Origin: Muribaculaceae bacterium Isolate-037 (Harlan)
GTDB lineage: Bacteria > Bacteroidota > Bacteroidia > Bacteroidales > Muribaculaceae
Length of the DNA: 64,000 nt
Assembly: GCA_003762615.1 (NCBI GenBank)
Contig: RIAZ01000022.1
Location: 1-64,000, forward strand
Direction: 5' to 3'
The notes under the pieces are model-generated. The model saw only the letters and a list, made by a program, of their open reading frames with translations. It made no database searches and was not told the origin of the DNA. This document shows positions 1 to 7,416 of this stretch, one piece after another (within the stretch, counting starts at the first letter, position 1; the number at the start of each line of letters is the position of its first letter). The translations under genes and the position numbers were made by a program.

Positions 1-358
1 AAAAATCGCAATAAGTTGTTTTCTCATGCCTATAAAATAACAGCATGAGACACGTTTGTCAAGATGTGATTTCTTAATTGTATATAAATTACTCTTAATC
101 TTTATTTATTTTGATGCGGTTGCCCTGGGTGGCCCGGCTGATTTTTGGTTGAGGTCACCACATTTTCTGACGCCGATTATAGTTAAACTCTGTTAAAGTT
201 TGGGATTGGGAGTCTGTGGCGTGGGGTTGAATGATGGTGAATGACTATGAATAATGCTTCAATTTGTGTTGATTATAAGTGAATTGTGCGTCAGGTGAAA
301 TAGATATGCGCACACTGCGACACGCATAACCGACAATAGTTCAGCAATTTAGGTAGGC

Positions 359-382
359 GTGGTGACTTTTATGGTGACTCGG
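359..382 (+). repeat. Diverged integrase arm-type repeat pair
   Basis: Two GGTGACT copies 12 bp apart (starting at 361 and 373) are followed by CGG. The same spacing and following CGG occur in the element's right-end pair at 15951-15977. The copy here is diverged, not identical, which fits an older or different element. Confidence 0.45.
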
Positions 383-406
383 AGGGGCATGGATGAAAGA
401 AAGACC

Positions 407-427
407 GCTAACTCATTGAGAATTAGC
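407..427 (-). terminator. tRNA-Phe-type terminator hairpin, left copy
   Basis: Read on the minus strand this forms an 8-bp stem (GCTAATTC... with one G-T pair) around a 5-nt loop, followed by a T-rich run (TCTTTCTTTC). It lies just beyond the left att repeat and resembles the hairpin at 16000-16022 downstream of tRNA-Phe. Confidence 0.55.
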
Positions 428-435
428 AGCCTTCT

Positions 436-448
436 GTGGTGCCACCAG
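436..448. repeat. Left attachment-site core (attL)
   Basis: This 13-bp sequence is an exact copy of the 3' acceptor end of tRNA-Phe plus one downstream base (16040-16052). It is separated from the tRNA by the whole element, so it marks the distal crossover site. Confidence 0.8.
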
Positions 449-564
449 CAATATAAAAGTTAAATTATTATCAATCAGCTTAAATTGTAATTAATGCTAA
501 TATACTGATAATAAAGCGAATTAAATCATTTTCAATTTAGTCGGATAGTAAGAGATTCAAGAAA

Positions 565-587
565 GATAGTGACTATTATAGTGACTA
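565..587 (+). repeat. Left terminal 23-bp direct repeat of the element
   Basis: These 23 bases contain two TAGTGACTA units 12 bp apart and are identical to 15951-15973 near the other end. A reversed AGTCACT follows at 597-603. The layout fits arm-type binding sites for the N-terminal domain of the integrase encoded next door. Confidence 0.7.
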
Positions 588-602
588 TTCAAGAAAAGTC
601 AC

Positions 603-610
603 TAACTTTG
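603..610 (+). promoter_or_regulatory. Integrase promoter -7 box
   Basis: TAACTTTG matches the Bacteroidetes -7 consensus TAnnTTTG and lies 39 bp before the integrase ATG. It directly abuts the AGTCACT arm half-site, so integrase bound to its arm sites could repress its own promoter. No clear TTTG -33 element is present. Confidence 0.55.
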
Positions 611-648
611 CAGTGTCAGATTCATAAGGGAATCAGACCTTGATTTAT

Positions 649-2085
649 ATGGCAAAATCTCTTTCCCGGTTCTTCATCCGCAAGCAGGACGAAAAGAACG
701 AAATAGCCACCCTTTTCTTTAGGGTGCAGAACAAGAAACATAAGGTTGACACCCTCTTCTCGTCTCAAATCCGCGTGAATGTGGCTGAATGGAAAGGTGC
801 GTTATCGTGCCCTGAAAAATGGATGCGACACCAACGTGCGAATTTCAATCTGCATGATTCCCTCAACAGGATTGAGCTTGTTGTAAAGTCCGAGGTCGAA
901 GGTATGTCTTTCGACAAATCTCATGTCGAAGCGGAAATCCTTGCCATCGCCAATCCCAAGAAGGCAGAGGCAATAATGAAAGCCAAACGCGAGGAGGAAG
1001 AGCGTCAGCAAGAGGAACAGAGAATCAAAGCGGACCAGGAGCGACTGATAAAGGAAGGTATCGACGCCGAGCGTGCCAAAATATGGAATTTCCTCAACCA
1101 CTTCTGTGAAGAGATAAAGAGCGGTGCCAGGCTGAACGGACATAACAGATATGCACCGGGGACAGTCAAGGCATGGTTCAGTTTCCGGAAACTCTATGAC
1201 ATGTTCGACAAGAAGCACCGTTTCACATGGTATCAAGTTGACCGTGCTTTCGTCACCAAGTTCCTTGCTTTTATGGAGAAGAACGATTACATGGTATCGG
1301 CACAGAACAAGTATCTTGTTGATCTCCGCGCCATTGTCAATTACGCCTACCTTGACGGCATCCACGACAACGACCGCGCCATGCAATATTTCTCCAAGAA
1401 GAAAATCGAGGATGGAGACAAGGCGATAGAAATTTACCTTTCCGAAGCCGAGTTGCAGGCATTATACGAAATGCCATTGTCAGGTAAACAGGACGAGGTA
1501 CGAGATATTTTTCTTGTCGGCTGCTACACCTGTCAGCGAGTGAGCGATTACAACGACATCGACAAAGACTGTTTCACGACGACCGCGAAGGGAACACCCG
1601 TTATACGACTCGTTCAGAAGAAAACGCGCAATGAGGTAAAGATTCCGATAATGAATCCCAATCTCAGAGCCATCTGTGATAAATACGCCTACAATCTCCC
1701 TTCGGTGGTTGATGTGATACTCAACCGTTACATCAAAGATATTCTGAAAAATCTGTCCGAATCGGTCCCGACACTCGGCAAGATGGTAGTAACCAAACTT
1801 ACTCAAAAGCAGAAGAAACTGGTGGAGGACGGCAAACTCGTTGTCGAGCACAACGAAAAGGGAGAGGTGATAATGCCTCGCTACAAGTGCGTGACAACCC
1901 ACACAGCACGCCGTAGCGGAATCACCAACATGTACCTAACCCACAAATACTCCATAGTCCAGATGATGCACGTCAGCGGCCACAAGACACAAAAGACCTT
2001 TATGGACTATATCAAACTCTCCTCGGACGAAATCGCCGACGAGATAGACGCAATCGCTAATGGCGCAAAATCCGAAGTATTTTGA
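649..2085 (+). CDS. Tyrosine recombinase/integrase of the element
   Basis: Predicted site-specific recombinase that inserts and excises the element at tRNA-Phe. The N-terminal ~60 residues look like the Bacteroidetes arm-DNA-binding domain (LFFRVQNKKHKVDT...). A very charged, probably coiled-coil segment (about residues 105-145) separates it from the SAM-like core-binding domain. The catalytic domain shows R in CQRVSDYNDI, HTARRSG (H-x-x-R), VSGHKT (GH) and the nucleophile Y in MDYIKLS near the C-terminus. An upstream in-frame TTG (640) would add three residues; I chose the ATG. It lies just inside attL and reads into the element. I am confident of the family. Confidence 0.93.
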   Translation: MAKSLSRFFIRKQDEKNEIATLFFRVQNKKHKVDTLFSSQIRVNVAEWKGALSCPEKWMRHQRANFNLHDSLNRIELVVKSEVEGMSFDKSHVEAEILAIANPKKAEAIMKAKREEEERQQEEQRIKADQERLIKEGIDAERAKIWNFLNHFCEEIKSGARLNGHNRYAPGTVKAWFSFRKLYDMFDKKHRFTWYQVDRAFVTKFLAFMEKNDYMVSAQNKYLVDLRAIVNYAYLDGIHDNDRAMQYFSKKKIEDGDKAIEIYLSEAELQALYEMPLSGKQDEVRDIFLVGCYTCQRVSDYNDIDKDCFTTTAKGTPVIRLVQKKTRNEVKIPIMNPNLRAICDKYAYNLPSVVDVILNRYIKDILKNLSESVPTLGKMVVTKLTQKQKKLVEDGKLVVEHNEKGEVIMPRYKCVTTHTARRSGITNMYLTHKYSIVQMMHVSGHKTQKTFMDYIKLSSDEIADEIDAIANGAKSEVF

Positions 2086-2138
2086 CTATTATTACTCGGA
2101 AACAGCTACAAATCAAAATATAAATTGTAATTTTGAAT

Positions 2139-3113
2139 ATGGAAACAAATAATTCACAGCTCGTAATCTATCAGGCGCCGGACGGAAATATGTCGATTGA
2201 TGTGACAGTTCAGAATGATACCGTATGGCTGAGCCAAGGGCAGATGGCCGAACTCTTTGACAAAGATCAGTCAGTTATTGCCCGCCACATCTCTAATGTT
2301 TTCAAGGAAGGCGAGCTGGAGAAAGAGAGTAATATGCAAATTTTGCATAATACTCTGTCGAAGTACAAACCGACTCAGGTTTACAGCCTTGATGTTATTA
2401 TCTCTGTTGGCTATCGCGTTAAATCCAAACGTGGTACTCAATTCCGCATCTGGGCAAATAAGATATTGAAGCAGTATCTTCTTCAAGGCTATGCCATAAA
2501 CGAGCGGATAGCTGCACAGAAATATGACGAGCTTAGTCAGTTGATAAAAGTGCTCGGCCGCACAATCCAAAATCAGGAAAGGCTTACGGAGGACAGCCGT
2601 TCATTGCTCGATGTTGTTGTCGATTACACATACGCCCTCGACACTCTTGACCGCTACGACTATCAGGAACTGAAGATCGAGGACACCACCGGTAAAGAGT
2701 CGTTTCATGCCACTTACGAAAACGCCATGGAAGTCATCCGCGAGTTGCATGAAAAATTCGGTGGCAGCACATTGTTCGGCAACGAAAAGGACGATTCCTT
2801 CAAAAGCTCCATCGGTCAGATTTACCAGACCTTCGGTGGCGTTGACCTATATCCCTCAGTGGAGGAAAAAGCTGCCATGCTCCTGTACCTTGTTACCAAA
2901 AACCACTCATTCAGCGACGGCAACAAACGCATTGCCGCCACACTGTTCCTGTGGTTCCTCAACGGCAACGGCATTCTCTACAATGAGGATGGCTCCAAAC
3001 GCATCGCCGACAACACCCTCGTCGCCCTTACCCTTATGATAGCAGAAAGCCGCACTGAGGAAAAGGACACAATAGTAAAAGTCATCGTCAACCTAATCAA
3101 CAAGAACAACTGA
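2139..3113 (+). CDS. RhuM-family protein with C-terminal Fic/Doc domain
   Basis: The N-terminal half (LSQGQMAELFDKDQSVIARHISNVF) matches the RhuM virulence-protein family and contains a helix-turn-helix-like segment. The C-terminal half is a Fic/Doc fold with HSFSDGNKR, a form of the H-x-F-x-D-G/A-N-K-R catalytic loop. Such domains transfer AMP or another phosphate group to target proteins, and Doc acts as a toxin. No separate antitoxin gene is adjacent, so the RhuM part may supply control; that is inference. It follows the integrase by 53 bp on the same strand. The in-frame TTG at 2133 is an alternative start. Family assignment is firm; substrate and role are unknown. Confidence 0.85.
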   Translation: METNNSQLVIYQAPDGNMSIDVTVQNDTVWLSQGQMAELFDKDQSVIARHISNVFKEGELEKESNMQILHNTLSKYKPTQVYSLDVIISVGYRVKSKRGTQFRIWANKILKQYLLQGYAINERIAAQKYDELSQLIKVLGRTIQNQERLTEDSRSLLDVVVDYTYALDTLDRYDYQELKIEDTTGKESFHATYENAMEVIRELHEKFGGSTLFGNEKDDSFKSSIGQIYQTFGGVDLYPSVEEKAAMLLYLVTKNHSFSDGNKRIAATLFLWFLNGNGILYNEDGSKRIADNTLVALTLMIAESRTEEKDTIVKVIVNLINKNN

Positions 3114-3282
3114 GGATAAGACGAAACAACACCCGAAATATGCACGGCTTAACGACTTCATGCCGAGGATTGACCCGTCTGTGCTGAATGATTATGCCGC
3201 GGCTAATCTCCGCGCTGATTTTCATACCCTGATGGGACATTTGTCACATCGAATGTCGATTATTAGTTGTAACTTTGCTTAA
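3097..3282 (+). pseudogene. Possible gene remnant between fic and the cargo operon
   Basis: One frame stays open for 61 codons across the end of the Fic gene to a stop at 3280-3282 (KYARLNDFMPRIDPSV...NLRADFHTLMG). It has no good start codon at its beginning and overlaps the cargo promoter. The amino-acid composition looks protein-like, so it may be the tail of a gene lost by deletion. I do not recognise the family, and it may be chance. Confidence 0.2.
3270..3277 (+). promoter_or_regulatory. Cargo operon promoter -7 box
   Basis: TAACTTTG is an exact TAnnTTTG match and lies 24 bp before the first cargo ATG. A TTTG occurs upstream at 3240-3243 with a longer than usual spacer of 26 bp. Confidence 0.5.
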
Positions 3283-3301
3283 TTACAGATAATAGACTCA
3301 A

Positions 3302-3703
3302 ATGAAACTGCTAAGAGCCTTATTTTACCAATATTATTGGTGGCAGAAGCGCAAAGAAAATGATGAATCCTTTGTGCCTGTTTTGGCTGTGCTGTGTCTC
3401 TTGGTTCCTCTATTTGGTATAGTAGGTTTTATAGCAATTTTTGCTGACGTGATAGGGCTTGTCATTTTGCAGAAGTATGATATAAAAATGACCATTTTCG
3501 CTATGTTCATTCTCGGATTGGCGGTCTCATGGTTGCTGTTTTTGAGAAGAAAACAATATAAAACAATAGCCCAAGAGCATGATATTTATGATAAGACCAT
3601 GTATCAAACGCTCGCGATTTTATATCCAGTCCTTTTAGCAATACTTTTCTTTATTGGATTATATATCGGTTATTTACATAATACAGCAATGGTAAGGCAA
3701 TAA
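3302..3703 (+). CDS. Small membrane protein of unknown function
   Basis: I do not recognise this 133-residue protein. It has about three hydrophobic segments (around residues 25-55, 62-82 and 105-128) and short charged loops. It is the first gene of a run of thirteen closely spaced genes on the same strand, with a -7 box 24 bp upstream. It begins ATGAAACTG, like several later genes of the operon. Confidence 0.7.
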   Translation: MKLLRALFYQYYWWQKRKENDESFVPVLAVLCLLVPLFGIVGFIAIFADVIGLVILQKYDIKMTIFAMFILGLAVSWLLFLRRKQYKTIAQEHDIYDKTMYQTLAILYPVLLAILFFIGLYIGYLHNTAMVRQ

Positions 3704-3713
3704 CTTTTAGCAC

Positions 3714-4427
3714 ATGAATCGCAACGGTAATAGGATTCAACGTCAAGGATTCATCATCCTTATGGTATGCTCGGCGATAATGCTTTGCATAGGAATCTTC
3801 ATGTTTGTAACCGGCGTTGATTCAACCAGCATCGTGACCGGTCGATACAGCAGTCCTACCGAGTGGACTATTACATGGCACACTCCATTCTTCGGGGCTG
3901 TTGTTTTACTGGCATTAGGCATCATGATTCGATTTGATAAACCATCATTGCCTAAAATGGATATTCAAGAGAAGCGCAAATTTATATTTGATAAGATTGC
4001 AGATTTCCTAAAGGAGGATGATTTCAAGAAGCGCGGCAACCATTTCTTCAAGAGCAACGGCTCGATAGGCTATTGCATGAACATTCAGAATGACAAATGG
4101 AATAATGCCCGCCAAATACGATTCACACTCAACCTCGGCATATACACAGAGCGATTTTGGCTTGAACATGAGGATTTCAAGCACACCGGAGTCGGACCCG
4201 CTTTCCCAAAAGAATATGAGTGCGCCGTCAGGGAGAGAATCGGCGGCTTGCTTACGGTCAAAGAGGATAAATGGTACTGTATCACCTCAGGCACGGATGT
4301 CATGAAACTAAGGAGCGAAATAGAGCGCGACCTAACAGAATATATATTGCCATTCTTTGCCCGTTACAACACTGAGTCCGATGTCATACCCAATCAATTT
4401 ATCTACCGGAAAGGAGGCAAGCGATGA
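3714..4427 (+). CDS. Membrane-anchored protein of unknown function
   Basis: This 237-residue protein has two N-terminal transmembrane segments (about residues 10-32 and 55-77, IMLCIGIFMFVTGV and FFGAVVLLALGIM). A ~155-residue soluble part with many charged and aromatic residues follows and ends in RKGGKR. I do not recognise a family. Its last codons contain the AAAGGAGG ribosome-binding site of the next gene and overlap it by 4 nt, so the two are translationally coupled. Confidence 0.7.
   Translation: MNRNGNRIQRQGFIILMVCSAIMLCIGIFMFVTGVDSTSIVTGRYSSPTEWTITWHTPFFGAVVLLALGIMIRFDKPSLPKMDIQEKRKFIFDKIADFLKEDDFKKRGNHFFKSNGSIGYCMNIQNDKWNNARQIRFTLNLGIYTERFWLEHEDFKHTGVGPAFPKEYECAVRERIGGLLTVKEDKWYCITSGTDVMKLRSEIERDLTEYILPFFARYNTESDVIPNQFIYRKGGKR
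4410..4422 (+). repeat. Repeated ribosome-binding junction, copy 1
   Basis: AAAGGAGGCAAGC, a near-perfect Shine-Dalgarno sequence that is uncommon in this phylum, sits one base before the ATG at 4424. The same 13 bases recur at 5939-5951, also one base before a start codon. Confidence 0.7.
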
Positions 4428-5191
4428 AAAGGTGTCAGAAAATAGTATCATATTCCATTGCCATAGGCTTTGTAATAATAATTGTGCTATCTATTTGTGG
4501 TATCATTCTTATGGGATATAGCACAGCTGATCATAGGATAAGCGATATTAAACAAAACCTTGACAGTATAATAAGCAGAATTGAATCGTATAACGTATCT
4601 AATCATACGTTGCCGGAAGCAATGTCTCAATTAAACTTTAAGCAAACTATCAACGGCTATTTATATGAGGGGAACATGGGCATAGATATTCGTTTCAGAT
4701 ATTATAATTTATCTGATGGCAGTTATTTGGTAGAAGTTTTCAATGAAGAGGAAGATTCTATTATAAACCAATTTTATAGTCCTGCTCATCAGTGGGAAAA
4801 CGAACCGGATAATATGGTATGGTTCAAAATTGAAACAAAAGCCTATGAGTTATCCCAAATAAAGAAAATCCATGACATATTAAATCCGGTATCATCTTAT
4901 AGGTTCAGCATACCTTTTACATTGGATAGCGTTACAAGGAACGACAATATATTAAGTATATTGTCGGATATTACAATACATTGTGATTCGATCGGATATC
5001 TGACAATTAAATCTCCTGATAAGCAAACACGAATGGAAGGCTGGACAGCATTTGATAGGTATGTATATCCTGCTGAATATTTAGGGTGTATGTTTGGAGA
5101 ATGGAAATATTATGACGGTCAAGGCAATTGCTACCGTAAGTTTTGGAACTATAAAGAAAACGACAGATTGATATATGAAACTGACCGATAA
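4424..5191 (+). CDS. Single-pass membrane protein of unknown function
   Basis: This 255-residue protein has one N-terminal hydrophobic anchor (about residues 9-32) and a large, probably extracytoplasmic domain. That domain contains short patterned stretches such as DGSYLVEVFNEEEDS and GEWKYYDGQGNCYRKFWNYKEND; the latter resembles a beta-hairpin repeat. No family is recognised. Its last six codons are read from the start region of the next gene: the 17 nt ATGAAACTGACCGATAA serve both as the end of this frame and the start of the next. Confidence 0.7.
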   Translation: MKRCQKIVSYSIAIGFVIIIVLSICGIILMGYSTADHRISDIKQNLDSIISRIESYNVSNHTLPEAMSQLNFKQTINGYLYEGNMGIDIRFRYYNLSDGSYLVEVFNEEEDSIINQFYSPAHQWENEPDNMVWFKIETKAYELSQIKKIHDILNPVSSYRFSIPFTLDSVTRNDNILSILSDITIHCDSIGYLTIKSPDKQTRMEGWTAFDRYVYPAEYLGCMFGEWKYYDGQGNCYRKFWNYKENDRLIYETDR

Positions 5192-5202
5192 ACAATTTTG
5201 GA
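5175..5202 (+). repeat. Repeated gene-start module, copy 1
   Basis: The 28 bases from this ATG encode MKLTDKQFW and match the starts at 8055 and 10067 with only a few differences; 9007 is a more diverged copy. The first 17 nt also supply the previous gene's stop codon. Confidence 0.75.
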
Positions 5203-6050
5203 TATTGCTGATTGTGATGGTGTATGCTTCTGTTGCGTCCGCACAAACAGTTTTCTCTGTGGAGAAAATAAGCGAAACGGAATATGTTAAAGCCGAAAGA
5301 GAGTGTTCGCGCTATAATGTCATTCCGGCTGATACCATTGCCGATAATGATATTGTTTCTATGGTATTGAAGGAATCGCAAGCTAAATTTGAACGTCTTG
5401 ATTCTGCTTGGCAACAAGAAATATATGCTATTTATGATAACTCGGATTTTGGTTTTAACAAACGATGGCTAACATTTCTGCCTGAACTGAAATTATATGG
5501 TTTCAATATCCCTGAATCGCCGCATGACGATGCAATATGGTGGTTTGATTCTGAGAACGGTAAATATATCTGTCGCGCGGCTTGTCCCACGGCGATAAAC
5601 ACCAATGGGATTTATGTGTCGCAGGTCGGTTATGATTGCGACTGGCCCTTAGATTTGAGATTCTTTCGTCGCGAAGGAAACTTCATATATGAATTTGAGT
5701 CATACAAGAGTCTTCAATACAGTGGTGAAGGACCTTATTGTCAGACCGAAGAATCCGGGCTTAGCACTATCTTCTGGCATGACAACAATACGTTGTATGT
5801 GAAAACCATCGACCATAAACGTCAAGAATCGGTATATCTAAAAATCAAAGTTCAGCAGACCGTCAGGGACATGCTTGAAAACGTAATGCCAAACAAAGCT
5901 GTTAGACCGGCTCCGATAAAATCTGTCAGGGATAATAAAAAGGAGGCAAGCATTGAAACTGATTTATCGGGCGAAATGGATAATTGTAGTATTGTTCGCG
6001 ATTACGTTCTTCTTTTCTTTCGCTGTTCTTTTTGCCGGAGGGTCTACTAA
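5175..6050 (+). CDS. Secreted protein of unknown function
   Basis: This 291-residue protein starts with MKLTDKQFW followed by a hydrophobic stretch ending in ASAQT, which reads as a cleavable signal peptide (about residues 1-24). The mature part has tryptophans, and three cysteines (in ICRAACPT and GYDCDW) about 40 residues apart, consistent with a periplasmic or surface domain. No family is recognised. The last ~32 residues are read out of frame through the start of the next gene, an overlap of 98 nt. That suggests the original stop was lost near 5950 by a small indel; the natural C-terminus was probably near NKKEAS. Confidence 0.65.
   Translation: MKLTDKQFWILLIVMVYASVASAQTVFSVEKISETEYVKAERECSRYNVIPADTIADNDIVSMVLKESQAKFERLDSAWQQEIYAIYDNSDFGFNKRWLTFLPELKLYGFNIPESPHDDAIWWFDSENGKYICRAACPTAINTNGIYVSQVGYDCDWPLDLRFFRREGNFIYEFESYKSLQYSGEGPYCQTEESGLSTIFWHDNNTLYVKTIDHKRQESVYLKIKVQQTVRDMLENVMPNKAVRPAPIKSVRDNKKEASIETDLSGEMDNCSIVRDYVLLFFRCSFCRRVY
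5939..5951 (+). repeat. Repeated ribosome-binding junction, copy 2
   Basis: This is identical to 4410-4422 and sits one base before the TTG at 5953. The matching geometry supports TTG as the real start of the 82-residue gene, because copy 1 has an ATG in the same position. Confidence 0.7.
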
Positions 6051-6201
6051 GATTAATTGGTGTCTGTTGGTCGCAAATATATTGCTGATATTCTTACAGA
6101 CGGAAAATGTGGTCTTTGCGTTCAGGAGCAAGTATAAAGAGATCGGAGCCGCTTTGCTTGTAATTCTTTTTATATATCATGAGTTGGAATTATACCATTA
6201 A
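5953..6201 (+). CDS. Small two-helix membrane protein, TTG start
   Basis: This 82-residue protein (MKLIYRAKWIIVVLF...) has about three hydrophobic helices and no recognised family. The TTG start is supported by the strong AAAGGAGG site and its spacing, which match the gene at 4424. Its N-terminus resembles the MKLTDKRFW module in a degraded form. It overlaps the preceding gene by 98 nt. Confidence 0.6.
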   Translation: MKLIYRAKWIIVVLFAITFFFSFAVLFAGGSTKINWCLLVANILLIFLQTENVVFAFRSKYKEIGAALLVILFIYHELELYH

Positions 6202-6222
6202 AGCATTAACAACCGGTTTTGA

Positions 6223-6813
6223 ATGAATAAATCATTATATATCACTGCAATTGTCGGTAATTTTATATTGCTGGTTTACGCTGCTGTCCTTATTGTCGGG
6301 ATAAGTGGTGGGTGGCTTGACGGTAAGTTATGGCTGCACTCTGATGTGGCTAAAGTAGCACAGCTACTGCTTATGGCTTCGGCGATGGGATTGTTGTTTG
6401 CCAATATCCGTATTAGCCGTGTACGATACGGTGGCAGGTATCTGTCATTGATACTCTGCGGAAACTTCTTTGTCAATCCCTTCCTGAGTTTATATTTCCT
6501 GAGCGGCAAGGCAGACGGCAAACAGGCATCGGAGACATTTCCAAAGCGCAAGGTCTATCTATTCCTTCGCAATGTGCAACTGTTTTGGCTGCTATATACA
6601 TTAGCGGCAGTGTTCTATACGCCACTGATTGACTCGAAAATAGGCGGTATATTTTATATCGCTTTGATTATCGCTGTCTCTGTGTTCATACAACGCAATA
6701 TAGCAATAGCCATAAAACAAGACACGCCCGGATATATATTGCTAAACGTGTGGTTCTGTTTTTTCTACGCCCCGATTTATTCACGACGCGTCCTTAAAAA
6801 CAACTGGTTATGA
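6223..6813 (+). CDS. Multi-pass membrane protein of unknown function
   Basis: This 196-residue protein has about five to six transmembrane segments and a basic C-terminus (SRRVLKNNWL). Its layout resembles the 194-residue protein at 8055, which also ends in hydrophobic segments and basic loops, but I cannot show homology by eye. It is the sixth gene of the operon. Confidence 0.7.
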   Translation: MNKSLYITAIVGNFILLVYAAVLIVGISGGWLDGKLWLHSDVAKVAQLLLMASAMGLLFANIRISRVRYGGRYLSLILCGNFFVNPFLSLYFLSGKADGKQASETFPKRKVYLFLRNVQLFWLLYTLAAVFYTPLIDSKIGGIFYIALIIAVSVFIQRNIAIAIKQDTPGYILLNVWFCFFYAPIYSRRVLKNNWL

Positions 6814-6858
6814 AAAACAAAGAGGGAATCCGCGTTAATCAGATAAAACACAGGTATT

Positions 6859-7416
6859 ATGAATAAGTGGCAGAAGATATTGTTGGTAGCTTTTCATGCC
6901 GTGATGCTGGTGCTGTTCCTCTTTATGGTGTTGAAAGGCTTGCAGTTGCGTTGGCGGTTGGGATATGTACTGTTTTGGATGACTGCTCTGTCAGGTTGTG
7001 CGGTATATTTCATTCGCGGTAAAAAGCGGTGTATAAATACTATCTCTTGGATATATGCCTTTTGTTGGATACTTCTCTCGATTGCAGGCATAATCTTTAC
7101 ATTCCTGACATTTGATGCCGTGTATTGCGAAACGGACAAATATATCATGAAGGAACCGTCGGTAATTATAGGGTTCGACAGTGCCATTCTTTATGAGAAG
7201 AAGGGTCTGCTTGAAGTAGAGAAACAGCGATATAAGTTTGTTCATCCAAAATCCTTCACCCCGTTGGACTCAATTGGGGCGATTGTGATTTACGGAGATT
7301 TCTATAATGGCGAAACAACAGAGGATGGCGTGGCAATACTCCCCCTTGACGATTCGTTTGATAAAGAAAAAGCCAAAGAATACGCATTAAACCAAAACAT
7401 TGAGTATGGAGAATAA
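6859..7416 (+). CDS. Membrane-anchored protein of unknown function
   Basis: This 185-residue protein has three N-terminal hydrophobic segments (about residues 8-25, 33-50 and 60-84) and a C-terminal soluble region of about 95 residues. It ends EYGE* and overlaps the next gene's ATG by 11 nt. No family is recognised. A 45-nt gap before it is among the larger gaps in the operon. Confidence 0.7.
   Translation: MNKWQKILLVAFHAVMLVLFLFMVLKGLQLRWRLGYVLFWMTALSGCAVYFIRGKKRCINTISWIYAFCWILLSIAGIIFTFLTFDAVYCETDKYIMKEPSVIIGFDSAILYEKKGLLEVEKQRYKFVHPKSFTPLDSIGAIVIYGDFYNGETTEDGVAILPLDDSFDKEKAKEYALNQNIEYGE

Larger units (their letters stand above)
1..435. other. Non-coding end of a probable second element
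   Basis: I see no supportable gene here. The stretch contains a small inverted repeat (TCTCATGC with GCATGAGA, near 21-54). Its right part (359-435) resembles the right end of the integrated element (15951-16039): paired GTGACT repeats, then a tRNA-terminator-like hairpin, then the att repeat. That makes it more likely the right end of a neighbouring related element than plain chromosome. Its genes would lie left of the window. Confidence 0.45.
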
